Of a DNA stretch of 64,000 bases, positions 1-14,200 are shown piece after piece (position 1 is the first letter of the stretch; each line of letters opens with the position of its first letter). Both the position numbers and the translations under genes were made by a program. The notes under the pieces were generated by a model. It had not been told where the DNA came from, searched no databases, and was given only the letters and a program-made list of their open reading frames with translations. Origin of the DNA: Dysidea avara (Eukaryota > Porifera > Demospongiae > Dictyoceratida > Dysideidae); contig NC_089272.1 in assembly GCF_963678975.1 (NCBI RefSeq), positions 44,273,391 through 44,337,390 of the forward strand. Direction: 5' to 3'.

Positions 1-192
1 TACCTGCCCAATGTATGGGCGTGGGGGCTGTTGTAACTTGCTGTGTCTGCCTATAATAATGTGTGGGTACAGCAGTCCATTCTGGATGTCAAGACCAAGT
101 CTCAAGGTTTTTCTGTTTCCTAGGTTGGCAGCCCTGTTATTGAAAACTTCCTGAACCTGAAACCCCCCTGAAAATTCCTAGATCCGCCACTG
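1..192. mobile_element. right end of a hAT-like DNA transposon
   Basis: The stretch ends in a terminal sequence reading GATCCGCCACTG at 181-192. It is the mirror of the CAGTGGCGGATC start of the element at 6369. A run of C residues lies just inside, as in that family. The left end lies outside the window, so no target-site duplication can be checked. No coding sequence is visible. Confidence 0.5.
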
Positions 193-236
193 CATATACA
201 TTTAAAGAGAAAACAAATAGTTAGTGGTTTAATTAA

Positions 237-529
237 CATGTTCCTTTGGAAGCCTTATCGTTACCTACATGAAAACTACAGTATATTGAGTTTATCCCAG
301 ATCAGGTGCCTGTATAGACTGTAACATCACTCGATTTCTCTACACAATTTTTTTAATGTCTATATAGAAAGAAAGTTCATATGTCCACAACCTATTTAAA
401 TGTTTGGATGATATTAAACACACATGCTGAATACTGACATGCAGCTCTGATAAGTAAGTGTAGCAGTGGTAGCACAAGCATTTCTGATCTGGTATATGTA
501 GGTAACGATAAGGTTTCCAAAGGAACATG
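237..529. mobile_element. foldback element with TTAA target duplication
   Basis: The left end CATGTTCCTTTGGAAGCC is repeated inverted at the right end with one mismatch over more than 30 bp. The arms continue in pieces (CCAGATCAG near 298 against CTGATCTGG near 484). TTAA flanks both sides (233-236 and 530-533). A TTAA duplication is typical of piggyBac-type elements, but the termini do not start with CCY, so the superfamily is open. No ORF belongs to it. Confidence 0.55.
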
Positions 530-582
530 TTAACTTGAATAGATAACAATTTAAAATAATTTTTAGTGTTGAATAGATTGGT

Positions 583-832
583 TGAATGCCTATCTTGAAG
601 CCACTCATAGGCTAATATAATTTATCAACTACCCAAATGCCATAAACAACCGTACATGACAGGTTTCACCTGTTACCTATTGCCTTATAAAGTAAAATTA
701 CATCACCACTATTAGAACAGCATGCAATATAACTCTACAAGTCTGGTCATTTTGGGTAAAAGAAAGTTACATGGAATGTTACTCTGAATTGTAGAAGAAC
801 AGTAATTTTCGATACATATCACAGAAATCTAT
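583..832 (+). promoter_or_regulatory. conserved upstream region of receptor gene A
   Basis: This stretch aligns with the region directly upstream of gene B (38140-38441), sharing runs such as CCAAATGCCATAAACAACC and CCTTATAAAGTAAAATTA. The second run includes a TATAAA at 686-691, about 147 bp before the start codon. The equivalent box in gene B is at 38266-38271. Conservation across the duplicated genes and the position fit a core promoter plus 5' UTR. The transcription start cannot be placed. Confidence 0.4.
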
Positions 833-887
833 ATGGATAATAAAGTGTTTATTATAATTACTTGTCTTATTGCAGCAGCATCAGCAG
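833..887 (+). CDS. gene A exon 1: signal peptide
   Basis: The ATG opens a peptide reading MDNKVFIIITCLIAAASA, with a hydrophobic core and a small-residue cleavage site after ASA. The exon ends in CAG|GTTAGT and leaves one base, so it is phase 1. Gene B has a matching exon with the same start (MDNKV) and the same donor. It is too short to be noticed as an ORF. Confidence 0.75.
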
Positions 888-2243
888 GTTAGTAGAAAAT
901 TCCATGTAGCGGTAAAAATATGCATGTACACACAAACTACGTATATATAAGTTAGTAAAATGCAAGTCAGTAAAGTTATGTAGGACATAGTGGAATTTAG
1001 TGCTGTTTTCTACCTGTGTGTAGCTAGCTATAACGTTTTCTTTCCTTTAAGGAGTTTTAAACTTCTGTTGAAATTGTATTACTATCATATGGAGAATTTT
1101 TGAAAGTTTCCAGAGGTTGTATGATAATACACTCACATACACGTATGAATGTACTATTTATCTGTAGCTCTCACTATCACTAATGGTCCACAAGACACAA
1201 CAGTGTGTATCAATCAAGTGACAAATTGCACATGTGGATTTACTGGAGCTGATCCTAACTTTGTACCAAACTGGAGAATCATTAAGAGGAATAGAAATGG
1301 AGTGATAGTTAGTAATGAGATTATTAGTGGAAGTGAAATCATCACTAACACTAATGATGGACTGGAGTGGATAGTTGATCCACTTAATGGAAACAATAGT
1401 GTGTTAAGAGTTGGTCCAGTGGATGGGACTGATAACCAGTCATCATATCAGTGTAGTTTTGCATTGTTGAATAGAATTATTGAGAGCTCTATAGGAACTC
1501 TGACAGTTGTAGGTAAGCTGGATTCTGGCATTGACCAGAGTGTTAATGCACAAAGTACACACAATCATGATTAATTAAAGTTTTACATACCACAAGCATG
1601 AGTACAGAGTGCACATATAGATAGATATTTCATTAGCACAATTTTGTCTTGAGAAGCAGCAATTTATGTGTCCACATGTATGAGATATTTAAATGTCTAT
1701 AATGAGCTATAGCTAGTACCAAACATTATAAACCTCTTACTTAATATGTACTGTATGTATATATTTGCGAGTATGTAGCTAGTACCATTTGTGACCAGAT
1801 TTTACAAAACTGATCCAAATTGCACATCAGGCAAAATCAAACTAACACCACCAGTGGATGGCTACACTGTCGTACTACTAGTTTTGACCCTCAATACTAC
1901 TCAAACTATATGTATACTCAATGTTGGTTTTAACAGACGTCTTTCTGGGTGGTATGGAGAGCTCAAATGGCAGTTTCTGGCCTTGTGATGTTGTTTCTTT
2001 GTTTTATTTATTATTTTCTGAATGGAATATCCAACCCTGATATCAAAACATTTAAACAGATAACAATTCCCACTTTGTAATTGTAACCACTTACTTATAC
2101 TGTAATTGTACATTAGCATTAAAACCCAGTCAGGTGATTGCTAATTAACAAATAAACAACTAATCAAATCAAATGATGTGTTACTTTATACTACCAGTTA
2201 CTGGTTAAACAAGGCATGTGCCTAGTTTACTAACTGTTGTCAT

Positions 2244-2299
<56 letters not shown>

Positions 2300-5200
2300 A
2301 CAGAGGTTTGTGGAATGTTTGTAGTAAAACCGTAAAGCGCCAACCGGAAATCATGATCCATCAACTTTGTCACTATGATGTGACCACAACTTTGATACAT
2401 CACATTTCTACTGACTTCCTGTATTGCAAAAATTCCACAATTCTCTGTACCTACCTATCTATGTTTGTCCGTATGCACCAAAGTGAGCAATACTGTTATA
2501 AAAGTAGCTTGCATGTATAAAGTAGCAAAAATAATAATGAAATCTGTATTAAACTCTCAAACAGCTCTGAGGTGGTTTCTTTTTGGTGGTCTGAAATACA
2601 GGGGTGGCCACTCTCCTTAGACTTGGTGAATTACCGGTTCTACAGACATTTAACAACTGAAAAAAATGGTACAGACCTTGTAGACTAGCCTATTCCTTTG
2701 AGTTGAAAGGGAGTGTCCTTACATACACAAACAATAATGAAGAGCAGCTCCGAGAGAATTAGCAGGAAAAACAAACTGTAAAACAGTTTAAAAGATAGTT
2801 CTATCTGTGCATAATAATTATGTTGTTTGATCAAAGCGGTTTGTTTAACAAGTGCTTCCTTACGTAGTAGTGCATAGCAATGTAATTGAAAAATTGCAAA
2901 AATAAAAAAAACTCAATTGAATTAATTGATGTATTGTTACAAAAAAACCAAAGCCTATTAGCTAAAATAGCAAAGCATAGTTAATTCCAGATGAGTTAGC
3001 TAGCTGCATAACGCCTGGTTTTTATAAGTAGCAAACATCAACTTGTTAAATAAAGATTTAGATTATCCTGAAATGGGCTGATGAATGGAAAATGGTACTC
3101 AACCCTCTAAAGGGTGAGCTTCTCAGAATGACTTACAGGAAACATTCAATTCTAAATCAGTATAACTTTCAAAAAAGAAGTCACCCATGCTAAACACTTA
3201 TGTATATAGGTGTTACAAAAAGTCGTGATCCTTCCTAATTAAAACAAAAAAAAACACAAATTACTAGCAAGCTAGGTGAACAGATCTAAGCATTTCTTCA
3301 ATGTAACTCACACCTTTAATTATTATAAAGTAATGGTGAAATTTATATACTTAGCGATATTGGAAAATACAACCTTTATTTTGGCTCTGCACATGCCAGA
3401 AATATACAATATTATAGTACAGTCAATATGGCAATTCTGTGACCACTCTTTGGCTAACATGTTTTGATGATTGATTTCACTTCTTGAGGTCATTTATGGA
3501 AAATTTAGTTTCCGGGTCCCTCCCAAATAACCCCGGAATTTTTTGTTATGGTGCAAAATTAAAATTGCTGTTAGTGCAACCTAAAATCAGGGTATGCTGC
3601 ATGCAATAGTGCACAAAGACACTTTTTAGGATAAATAAACCTCAAGGATTCCAATTCTGGCATGCTATGGCCTTTATTTTAGACCCAATAATCAATAATA
3701 ATTTAAATTGGAAGAGCAAAAAAGTGTAAAATCGAGGTAAATGCTTCAGTATATACATGTAGAAACTTGCATAAGGCAAGATGAAACCTGCACATTTGAT
3801 GAGGTAGCAGTATGTGCATGATCATGCAGGAATATTGAGATTTAGTATAAATACAGAGATTTTTGAGCAACTAGTTCAGTCAATTAAAGTCATCAAATTG
3901 GGTAAGTCACCTTTCATAATACGAGAATATGCGGTACTAACTGCTATACTCCTAGCTCTCTGATCAATCGAATTTAGTGGCAAAGAAACACCAAAATGCA
4001 CATTATTTTTTGCTGCTGCATCAAGAAAAGGTATGTGGACTATATGGTTATTTTGGTATTATAGCCAAGCCCATTTTGGCCATAAACATGTAGGTTGTAA
4101 CAAGAATAATGGAGACAGCTGAAGTACCATGCATGCTTCAGTTTGGTGAGCTTTGTAATCCAGTCACGGATGCTATTGGTTCCATTGAGAGGTGAGAGAG
4201 TATCAGGCAAAAGGCTCTCCTCTGGAAAGGTCTTGACAAGTTTGGAAGTGTTTATGAATGCGTAGATTGGGTGTAAGATCCAGTTGGACACTTTATTCAT
4301 GATTCCTGCAGATTGATACTTAGCAATACCAAGAAGCTAGAACAGGCTCAAAAGAGACAGAAGAAACATGAGGTGAATGAATGCCAGTTACAGTCTTCAT
4401 CCATAGCTGAGGTTAGTTCCCAAGATGAAGCTGCAGCTGCCAGAGGCTGCAATCAAGTTTAGGGCTGATTCATGACAAAAACATAATTATGTGTTTGGTG
4501 TTGCAAACCAGAATCAGCAAAGCATCCAGAGTCAAAGCTTTTGTTGATTTCATATGATCATGCATGGGCTGCTTTCAAGAGCCACACAGTGGCCCTTGAA
4601 GATTAGAATATGTGTGACAGAATCAACTGTCTGGTTGATTCTGCAGCTAATCAGCCCTATATGCTCTTGATCATCACAAATGCTGGCTGAAGTATGTTTG
4701 GAAATTCCAGAAAATGAGCGAAGATGAAAAGCTTCCGCAAATGCAGAACAATACTTATCCGTGAGGTTCAGACTATTTTTTGACCACACGTGAAGGGTAA
4801 TATCATTGATGAACATGAGTACTGTCAAAAATGAGAAGTACTCATGCTCCTCAAAGATTACCTTTCGAGTGTGGTCAAAAAACATAGTCTGAACCTCACA
4901 ATAAGTATTGTTCTGCATTTGCAGAAGCTTATCATCTTCACTCATTTTCTGGAATTTCCAAACATACTTCAGCCAGCATTTGTGATGATACCTGATTTCA
5001 AGAGCATAGGGCTTATCAGCTGCAGAATCAACCAGACAGTTGATTCTGTCACACATTTTCTGATCTTCAAGGACCACTGTGTGGCTCTTGAAAGCAGCCC
5101 ATGCATGGTCATATGAAATCAACAAAAGCTTTGACACTGGATGCTTTACTGATTCTGGTTTACAACACCAAACACATTTGTTTTTGTCATGAATCAGCCC

Positions 5201-8200
5201 TAAACTTGATTGCAGCCTCTTGGCAGCTGGAACTTTGTCTTGGGAACTAACCTCAGCTATAGATGAAGACTGTAACTGGCATTCATCCAGCTCACATTTC
5301 TTCTGTCTCTTTTGAGCCTGTTCTAGTTTCTTGGTATTGCTAAGAGTCAATCCTGAAGGAATCATGAATAAAGTGTCCAACTGGATCTTACACCCAATCT
5401 GCACATTCATGAACATTTCCAAACTTTCCAAGACCTTTCCAGAGGAGAGCCTTTTGCCTGATACTCTCTCACCTCTCAATGGAACCAATGGCATCCGTGA
5501 CTGGATTACAAAGCTCACCAAACTGAAGCATGCATGGTACTTCAGCTGTCTCCATTATTCTTGTTACAACCTACATGTTTATGGCCAAAATGGGCTTGGC
5601 TATAATACCAAAATAACCATATAGTCCACATACCTTTTCTTGATGCAGCAGAAAAAAATAATGTGCTTTTCGGTGTTTCTTTGCACTAAATTCGATCGAT
5701 CAGAGGGCTAGGAATATAGCATTTAGCATTTAGTATTCAATTTCAAGTTTTCTCAATAAAACTGTTGAGTCAATACAACTGTATGTGTGTGTTGCAAACT
5801 TTTGAGACATGCATTTAACATTTAATATGCTGTGATTTATAATTTGTAAAGAGGAACCAGGCCCATTTAAAAGTTTGAAAGATTCGTGAACTTTAGTTGA
5901 TGAATGGTCGAACCCTGACAATCCAAGTTCATTTGGGCCCTAATTTATACTAAATCTCAATATTCCTGCATGATCATGCACATACTGCTACCTCATCAAA
6001 TATGCAAGTTTCATCTTGCCTTATGCAAGTTTCTACAAGTATATACTGAAGCATTCTACCTCAATTTATGCTTTTTTCGCTCTTCCAATTTAAACTATTA
6101 TTGATTATTGGGTCTAATAAAGGTCATAGCATGAAACTTATGCCAGAATCGGAATCCTTGAGGTTTATTTATCCTAAAAAGTGTCTTAATTAAATAGCTA
6201 ATTGTTATTTTGTACTTAATCTTGTTTTGTGATCTGTCATACAGTAGCTATATATACAGCAATTATCAAGACAAACAATATACAGTGCAGATAATTTGAA
6301 CACAATTTTGCAAACCTTAATCATGTTCATAATAATTATATGGTTACTGATAATCACAGTGTTTATAGCAGTGGCGGATCCAGGGGGGTACAGGGGCACG
6401 TGCCCCCCCTCCCTTAAAAAAATGTATATAAGATCGAGATACTCTAATAGAGCAGTCAATCACTCTAATAAAGCAGTCACAGTGTTCATGGGAAAGTGTA
6501 GCTTACTTAGGAAGCTATAAATAGGATTTTATTTTACTTAACATACGTGATATAATATATTTGGTAAAGGATAACTAGCTATTATTGTTGTGACCTTTTT
6601 TTTTTTTTTTTGCTCTTCAACTTTTTTTCAGCAAGGTGCCCCCCTCTTTCCAGACTCTGGATCCGCCCCTGTATAGAATATTCAGCATACAAGTTTGCAT
6701 GCAACAGTCATATTGATCTACACACATGCATATTATAGGTACATCACTCTATAATTATGCTCATGTACGTATGTTATAGGCTCACCATCACTCATCAACA
6801 TCACAGTGGAGGATACTGGCACCACCTTCATCACTATATCATGGATCAGTACATCAGTTGGTAGTGTGACTTATACTATATCATTATCATCTTCAACTGG
6901 TGATGTGATAATGTCACACATCACTAATGATACTCAGTACACTATTAATGGACTAACCACTAATACATCATATAGGATCAGTGTTGTTCCTAGTGTGGGA
7001 ATGTGTCAGGGAGAAGGAAAAGAAGTGATGGTGAATACAACCAGAGTGTCACCTAGTATAACCATAGGTAAGCTATAACTATATTTATACACTTGTAGGT
7101 TGATAAAAGATGGTTAATAATAAAATTAGTACCCGGTATGCTGTTAGCTTTCTGATCCAACAATTATTCAGTATCTCTAGTGTAAGTACATAGCTATCAT
7201 ACATGCGTACTACACAACAGCCACTACTATTTTTTGCTATGCATACATAGCTAAGTACGTCTATGATAATCACTGCTTGAAGTATCTTAGTTTACTACAG
7301 TGGTATATCCCCAGTATATGGAACAGTTAATTGTTTGTTATTTTAGTAGTTTTTCAGTAATTTAAAACCNNNNNNNNNNNNNNNNNNNNNNNNNNNNNNN
7401 NNNNNNNNNNNNNNNNNNNNNNNNNNNNNNNNNNNNNNNNNNNNNNNNNNNNNNNNNNNNNNNNNNNNNNNNNNNNNNNNNNNNNNNNNNNNNNNNNNNN
7501 NNNNNNNNNNNNNNNNNNNNNNNNNNNNNNNNNNNNNNNNNNNNNNNNNNNNNNNNNNNNNNNNNNNNNCTCGGACGAAAAATCTCATAATGCTAATTAT
7601 TTGTATAATGGCTGGATTTGGAGGAAAAGTTGAAGAGTGATCTATGAAATGTATGAAAGTTTTTCACCACAAAAATGTTTGTATGTACAGTATCACCTGT
7701 CACTAGGGAAAGTGATGAGGTTTTTAATGCTATCAGATATCATGTTAAGGGATGCTGCTATAATGATTTAGTTAGCTGAATTTCAAAGTGACCAAGAAGT
7801 ATTGTTTGGAACATGGGATGTGTCATGAATACGTTTATACACTTTTGTAGAACACTTATTTACTTCACAGATAGCATTATCCAATTACTCAAGCAGCCTC
7901 TGTGTGTGGTGCACGTGTGTGTGTGTGTGTGTGTGTGTGTATGTACAGAGGTTTGTGGAATGTTTGTAGTAAAACCGTAAAGCGCCAACCGGAAATCATG
8001 ATCCATCAACTTTGTCACTATGATGTGACCACAACTTTGATACATCACATTTCTACTGACTTCCTGTATTGCAAAAATTCCACAATTCTCTGTACCTACC
8101 TATCTATGTTTGTCCGTATGCACCAAAGTGAGCAATACTGTTATAAAAGTAGCTTGCATGTATAAAGTAGCAAAAATAATAATGAAATCTGTATTAAACT

Positions 8201-11200
8201 CTCAAACAGCTCTGAGGTGGTTTCTTTTTGGTGGTCTGAAATACAGGGGTGGCCACTCTCCTTAGACTTGGTGAATTACCGGTTCTACAGACATTTAACA
8301 ACTGAAAAAAATGGTACAGACCTTGTAGACTAGCCTATTCCTTTGAGTTGAAAGGGAGTGTCCTTACATACACAAACAATAATGAAGAGCAGCTCCGAGA
8401 GAATTAGCAGGAAAAACAAACTGTAAAACAGTTTAAAAGATAGTTCTATCTGTGCATAATAATTATGTTGTTTGATCAAAGCGGTTTGTTTAACAAGTGC
8501 TTCCTTACGTAGTAGTGCATAGCAATGTAATTGAAAAATTGCAAAAATAAAAAAAACTCAATTGAATTAATTGATGTATTGTTACAAAAAAACCAAAGCC
8601 TATTAGCTAAAATAGCAAAGCATAGTTAATTCCAGATGAGTTAGCTAGCTGCATAACGCCTGGTTTTTATAAGTAGCAAACATCAACTTGTTAAATAAAG
8701 ATTTAGATTATCCTGAAATGGGCTGATGAATGGAAAATGGTACTCAACCCTCTAAAGGGTGAGCTTCTCAGAATGACTTACAGGAAACATTCAATTCTAA
8801 ATCAGTATAACTTTCAAAAAGAAGTCACCCATGCTAAACACTTATGTATATAGGTGTTACAAAAAGTCGTGATCCTTCCTAATTAAAACAAAAAAAAACA
8901 CAAATTACTAGCAAGCTAGGTGAACAGATCTAAGCATTTCTTCAATGTAACTCACACCTTTAATTATTATAAAGTAATGGTGAAATTTATATACTTAGCG
9001 ATATTGGAAAATACAACCTTTATTTTGGCTCTGCACATGCCAGAAATATACAATATTATAGTACAGTCAATATGGCAATTCTGTGACCACTCTTTGGCTA
9101 ACATGTTTTGATGATTGATTTCACTTCTTGAGGTCATTTATGGAAAATTTAGTTTCCGGGTCCCTCCCAAATAACCCGGAATTTTTTGTTATGGTGCAAA
9201 ATTAAAATTGCTGTTAGTGCAACCTAAAATCAGGGTATGCTGCATGCAATAGTGCACAAAGACACTTTTTAGGATAAATAAACCTCAAGGATTCCAATTC
9301 TGGCATGCTATGGCCTTTATTTTAGACCCAATAATCAATAATAATTTAAATTGGAAGAGCAAAAAAGTGTAAAATCGAGGTAAATGCTTCAGTATATACA
9401 TGTAGAAACTTGCATAAGGCAAGATGAAACCTGCACATTTGATGAGGTAGCAGTATGTGCATGATCATGCAGGAATATTGAGATTTAGTATAAATACAGA
9501 GATTTTTGAGCAACTAGTTCAGTCAATTAAAGTCATCAAATTGGGTAAGTCACCTTTCATAATACGAGAATATGCGGTACTAACTGCTATACTCCTAGCT
9601 CTCTGATCAATCGAATTTAGTGGCAAAGAAACACCAAAATGCACATTATTTTTTGCTGCTGCATCAAGAAAAGGTATGTGGACTATATGGTTATTTTGGT
9701 ATTATAGCCAAGCCCATTTTGGCCATAAACATGTAGGTTGTAACAAGAATAATGGAGACAGCTGAAGTACCATGCATGCTTCAGTTTGGTGAGCTTTGTA
9801 ATCCAGTCACGGATGCTATTGGTTCCATTGAGAGGTGAGAGAGTATCAGGCAAAAGGCTCTCCTCTGGAAAGGTCTTGACAAGTTTGGAAGTGTTTATGA
9901 ATGCGTAGATTGGGTGTAAGATCCAGTTGGACACTTTATTCATGATTCCTGCAGATTGATACTTAGCAATACCAAGAAGCTAGAACAGGCTCAAAAGAGA
10001 CAGAAGAAACATGAGGTGAATGAATGCCAGTTACAGTCTTCATCCATAGCTGAGGTTAGTTCCCAAGATGAAGCTGCAGCTGCCAGAGGCTGCAATCAAG
10101 TTTAGGGCTGATTCATGACAAAAACATAATTATGTGTTTGGTGTTGCAAACCAGAATCAGCAAAGCATCCAGAGTCAAAGCTTTTGTTGATTTCATATGA
10201 TCATGCATGGGCTGCTTTCAAGAGCCACACAGTGGCCCTTGAAGATTAGAATATGTGTGACAGAATCAACTGTCTGGTTGATTCTGCAGCTAATCAGCCC
10301 TATATGCTCTTGATCATCACAAATGCTGGCTGAAGTATGTTTGGAAATTCCAGAAAATGAGCGAAGATGAAAAGCTTCCGCAAATGCAGAACAATACTTA
10401 TCCGTGAGGTTCAGACTATTTTTTGACCACACGTGAAGGGTAATATCATTGATGAACATGAGTACTGTCAAAAATGAGAAGTACTCATGCTCCTCAAAGA
10501 TTACCTTTCGAGTGTGGTCAAAAAACATAGTCTGAACCTCACAATAAGTATTGTTCTGCATTTGCAGAAGCTTATCATCTTCACTCATTTTCTGGAATTT
10601 CCAAACATACTTCAGCCAGCATTTGTGATGATACCTGATTTCAAGAGCATAGGGCTTATCAGCTGCAGAATCAACCAGACAGTTGATTCTGTCACACATT
10701 TTCTGATCTTCAAGGACCACTGTGTGGCTCTTGAAAGCAGCCCATGCATGGTCATATGAAATCAACAAAAGCTTTGACACTGGATGCTTTACTGATTCTG
10801 GTTTACAACACCAAACACATTTGTTTTTGTCATGAATCAGCCCTAAACTTGATTGCAGCCTCTTGGCAGCTGGAACTTTGTCTTGGGAACTAACCTCAGC
10901 TATAGATGAAGACTGTAACTGGCATTCATCCAGCTCACATTTCTTCTGTCTCTTTTGAGCCTGTTCTAGTTTCTTGGTATTGCTAAGAGTCAATCCTGAA
11001 GGAATCATGAATAAAGTGTCCAACTGGATCTTACACCCAATCTGCACATTCATGAACATTTCCAAACTTTCCAAGACCTTTCCAGAGGAGAGCCTTTTGC
11101 CTGATACTCTCTCACCTCTCAATGGAACCAATGGCATCCGTGACTGGATTACAAAGCTCACCAAACTGAAGCATGCATGGTACTTCAGCTGTCTCCATTA

Positions 11201-14200
11201 TTCTTGTTACAACCTACATGTTTATGGCCAAAATGGGCTTGGCTATAATACCAAAATAACCATATAGTCCACATACCTTTTCTTGATGCAGCAGAAAAAA
11301 ATAATGTGCTTTTCGGTGTTTCTTTGCACTAAATTCGATCGATCAGAGGGCTAGGAATATAGCATTTAGCATTTAGTATTCAATTTCAAGTTTTCTCAAT
11401 AAAACTGTTGAGTCAATACAACTGTATGTGTGTGTTGCAAACTTTTGAGACATGCATTTAACATTTAATATGCTGTGATTTATAATTTGTAAAGAGGAAC
11501 CAGGCCCATTTAAAAGTTTGAAAGATTCGTGAACTTTAGTTGATGAATGGTCGAACCCTGACAATCCAAGTTCATTTGGGCCCTAATTTATACTAAATCT
11601 CAATATTCCTGCATGATCATGCACATACTGCTACCTCATCAAATATGCAAGTTTCATCTTGCCTTATGCAAGTTTCTACAAGTATATACTGAAGCATTCT
11701 ACCTCAATTTATGCTTTTTTCGCTCTTCCAATTTAAACTATTATTGATTATTGGGTCTAATAAAGGTCATAGCATGAAACTTATGCCAGAATCGGAATCC
11801 TTGAGGTTTATTTATCCTAAAAAGTGTCTTAATTAAATAGCTAATTGTTATTTTGTACTTAATCTTGTTTTGTGATCTGTCATACAGTAGCTATATATAC
11901 AGCAATTATCAAGACAAACAATATACAGTGCAGATAATTTGAACACAATTTTGCAAACCTTAATCATGTTCATAATAATTATATGGTTACTGATAATCAC
12001 AGTGTTTATAGCAGTGGCGGATCCAGGGGGGTACAGGGGCACGTGCCCCCCCTCCCTTAAAAAAATGTATATAAGATCGAGATACTCTAATAGAGCAGTC
12101 AATCACTCTAATAAAGCAGTCACAGTGTTCATGGGAAAGTGTAGCTTACTTAGGAAGCTATAAATAGGATTTTATTTTACTTAACATACGTGATATAATA
12201 TATTTGGTAAAGGATAACTAGCTATTATTGTTGTGACCTTTTTTTTTTTTTTTTGCTCTTCAACTTTTTTTCAGCAAGGTGCCCCCCTCTTTCCAGACTC
12301 TGGATCCGCCCCTGTATAGAATATTCAGCATACAAGTTTGCATGCAACAGTCATATTGATCTACACACATGCATATTATAGGTACATCACTCTATAATTA
12401 TGCTCATGTACGTATGTTATAGGCTCACCATCACTCATCAACATCACAGTGGAGGATACTGGCACCACCTTCATCACTATATCATGGATCAGTACATCAG
12501 TTGGTAGTGTGACTTATACTATATCATTATCATCTTCAACTGGTGATGTGATAATGTCACACATCACTAATGATACTCAGTACACTATTAATGGACTAAC
12601 CACTAATACATCATATAGGATCAGTGTTGTTCCTAGTGTGGGAATGTGTCAGGGAGAAGGAAAAGAAGTGATGGTGAATACAACCAGAGTGTCACCTAGT
12701 ATAACCATAGGTAAGCTATAACTATATTTATACACTTGTAGGTTGATAAAAGATGGTTAATAATAAAATTAGTACCCGGTATGCTGTTAGCTTTCTGATC
12801 CAACAATTATTCAGTATCTCTAGTGTAAGTACATAGCTATCATACATGCGTACTACACAACAGCCACTACTATTTTTTGCTATGCATACATAGCTAAGTA
12901 CGTCTATGATAATCACTGCTTGAAGTATCTTAGTTTACTACAGTGGTATATCCCCAGTATATGGAACAGTTAATTGTTTGTTATTTTAGTAGTTTTTCAG
13001 TAATTTAAAACCTACATCCACTGATGTTTACTGAGAGTTTAAAACTTAGTAAAACAATTATGTTCCACAGGGGCGTAGGGAGGGGGTTCCGGGGGGTTCA
13101 GGACCCCCCTATAAAATTTAGACTTCTGCAAGCAGGATCCTAACACACCATTTAGTGTGACAGGACAAAATGAGTGAGCAATTAAATATAGTGTAATGGC
13201 ACAGCACAACAATTGATAAAACTTACATTCATCTCTCAGGGAAGGATTTACAGAGGTAACATGAGCCCTCTTCAAAACTTGTTAAAAGATCGATATACTC
13301 TAATAAAGCAGTCAGGTATAATATACTCTAATAGAGCAGTCAGGCATACTCTAATAGAACATGCATGTAAATATCCATGTCCAAATTATGAAGTTTTTCA
13401 GACATTCCAACATTAAATGCAAAACTTAGCATGACCTTATACTGCTATAGCTTTGGTGTGCAGTGTTTAAAGATATAGAGCTCCAGTAATTTATCACTTG
13501 TGTTATGCAAAATGAATTCATGCTATGCATATTTGTATAGTTATATTGTCTTGATTGTCATTTGTATCAGTGGATTCATGGCTCCTATACCACAGTGAGA
13601 TATAACCATCACTTACAGATTACTATATGTGTCTCTGTGTTATGCTGTATGTTTCCACTAGGTGACTTTATCTAGTACTACCTTCATCCCAGGGGCACTT
13701 AATGCATCATAATTAATGTACTTTTTGCATGAAATATAGTAATTTGCTGAGTTTTGATTTATTAAAATATTGAAAGTCTCTCAGCGGCTGGGGGCTGTGC
13801 CCCCAGACCCCCTGCTTCTAGTAACTCAATGCTGCTGCTGGAACCCCCCTTCAAAAAATCCTGGCTACGCCCCTGTTCCATGTACTTAAAGTTACTGACA
13901 TTTTGCTATCAGTATAACTGGGTACAACTACAGTAAAGTAGCTTAACAAATTAGTAAACTTAGAACCTTCAAGCAGTGAATTTCAGTCTTAAATAAGTCT
14001 CACCAACCAGCCCATGCATTTTTTCCAATCATACTCATTAGTTATTTGTACACTATTAGTTTTTACAGTATCTCACTCACTTGCAAAATAGACACCTTTT
14101 TCCATCATTACATGGTAAACATGTACTTCAATTAATTACAAATCAAAACACACGGTAGTATGTCGTGCGGCCAAGAAAGCTGGCCACCATACTGTGATCA

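Larger units (their letters stand above)
2296..7369. repeat. 5.1-kb duplicated segment, copy 1, cut by the assembly gap
   Basis: It matches 7941-13012 almost base for base. By eye the only differences are homopolymer lengths: A6 against A5 near 3175 and C4 against C3 near 3527, which shift the offset from 5645 to 5643. It contains a 1.3-kb left part without genes (2296-3617), the palindromic element, a hAT-like element and an FN3 exon. Copy 1 stops exactly at the N run, whereas copy 2 continues into unique sequence. Confidence 0.95.
7914..13012. repeat. 5.1-kb duplicated segment, copy 2
   Basis: Near-identical to 2296-7369, starting in a TG run and ending where copy 1 meets the gap. Left flanks of the two copies differ completely before the microsatellite. 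It repeats the palindrome, the embedded ORF, the hAT-like element and the FN3 exon. Gene B has only one FN3 exon, so this duplication is either very recent or a false duplication created by assembly. Confidence 0.95.

Noticed and set aside
1791..1988. 65-codon frame after the gene A Ig exon as an extra exon
   Set aside because: No counterpart in the gene B intron, no flanking splice pair in phase 1, and weak resemblance to a MITE end.
4844..5116. Plus-strand 90-codon ORF in the palindrome
   Set aside because: Antisense of the right-arm coding sequence; the minus-strand reading has the zinc-binding pattern.
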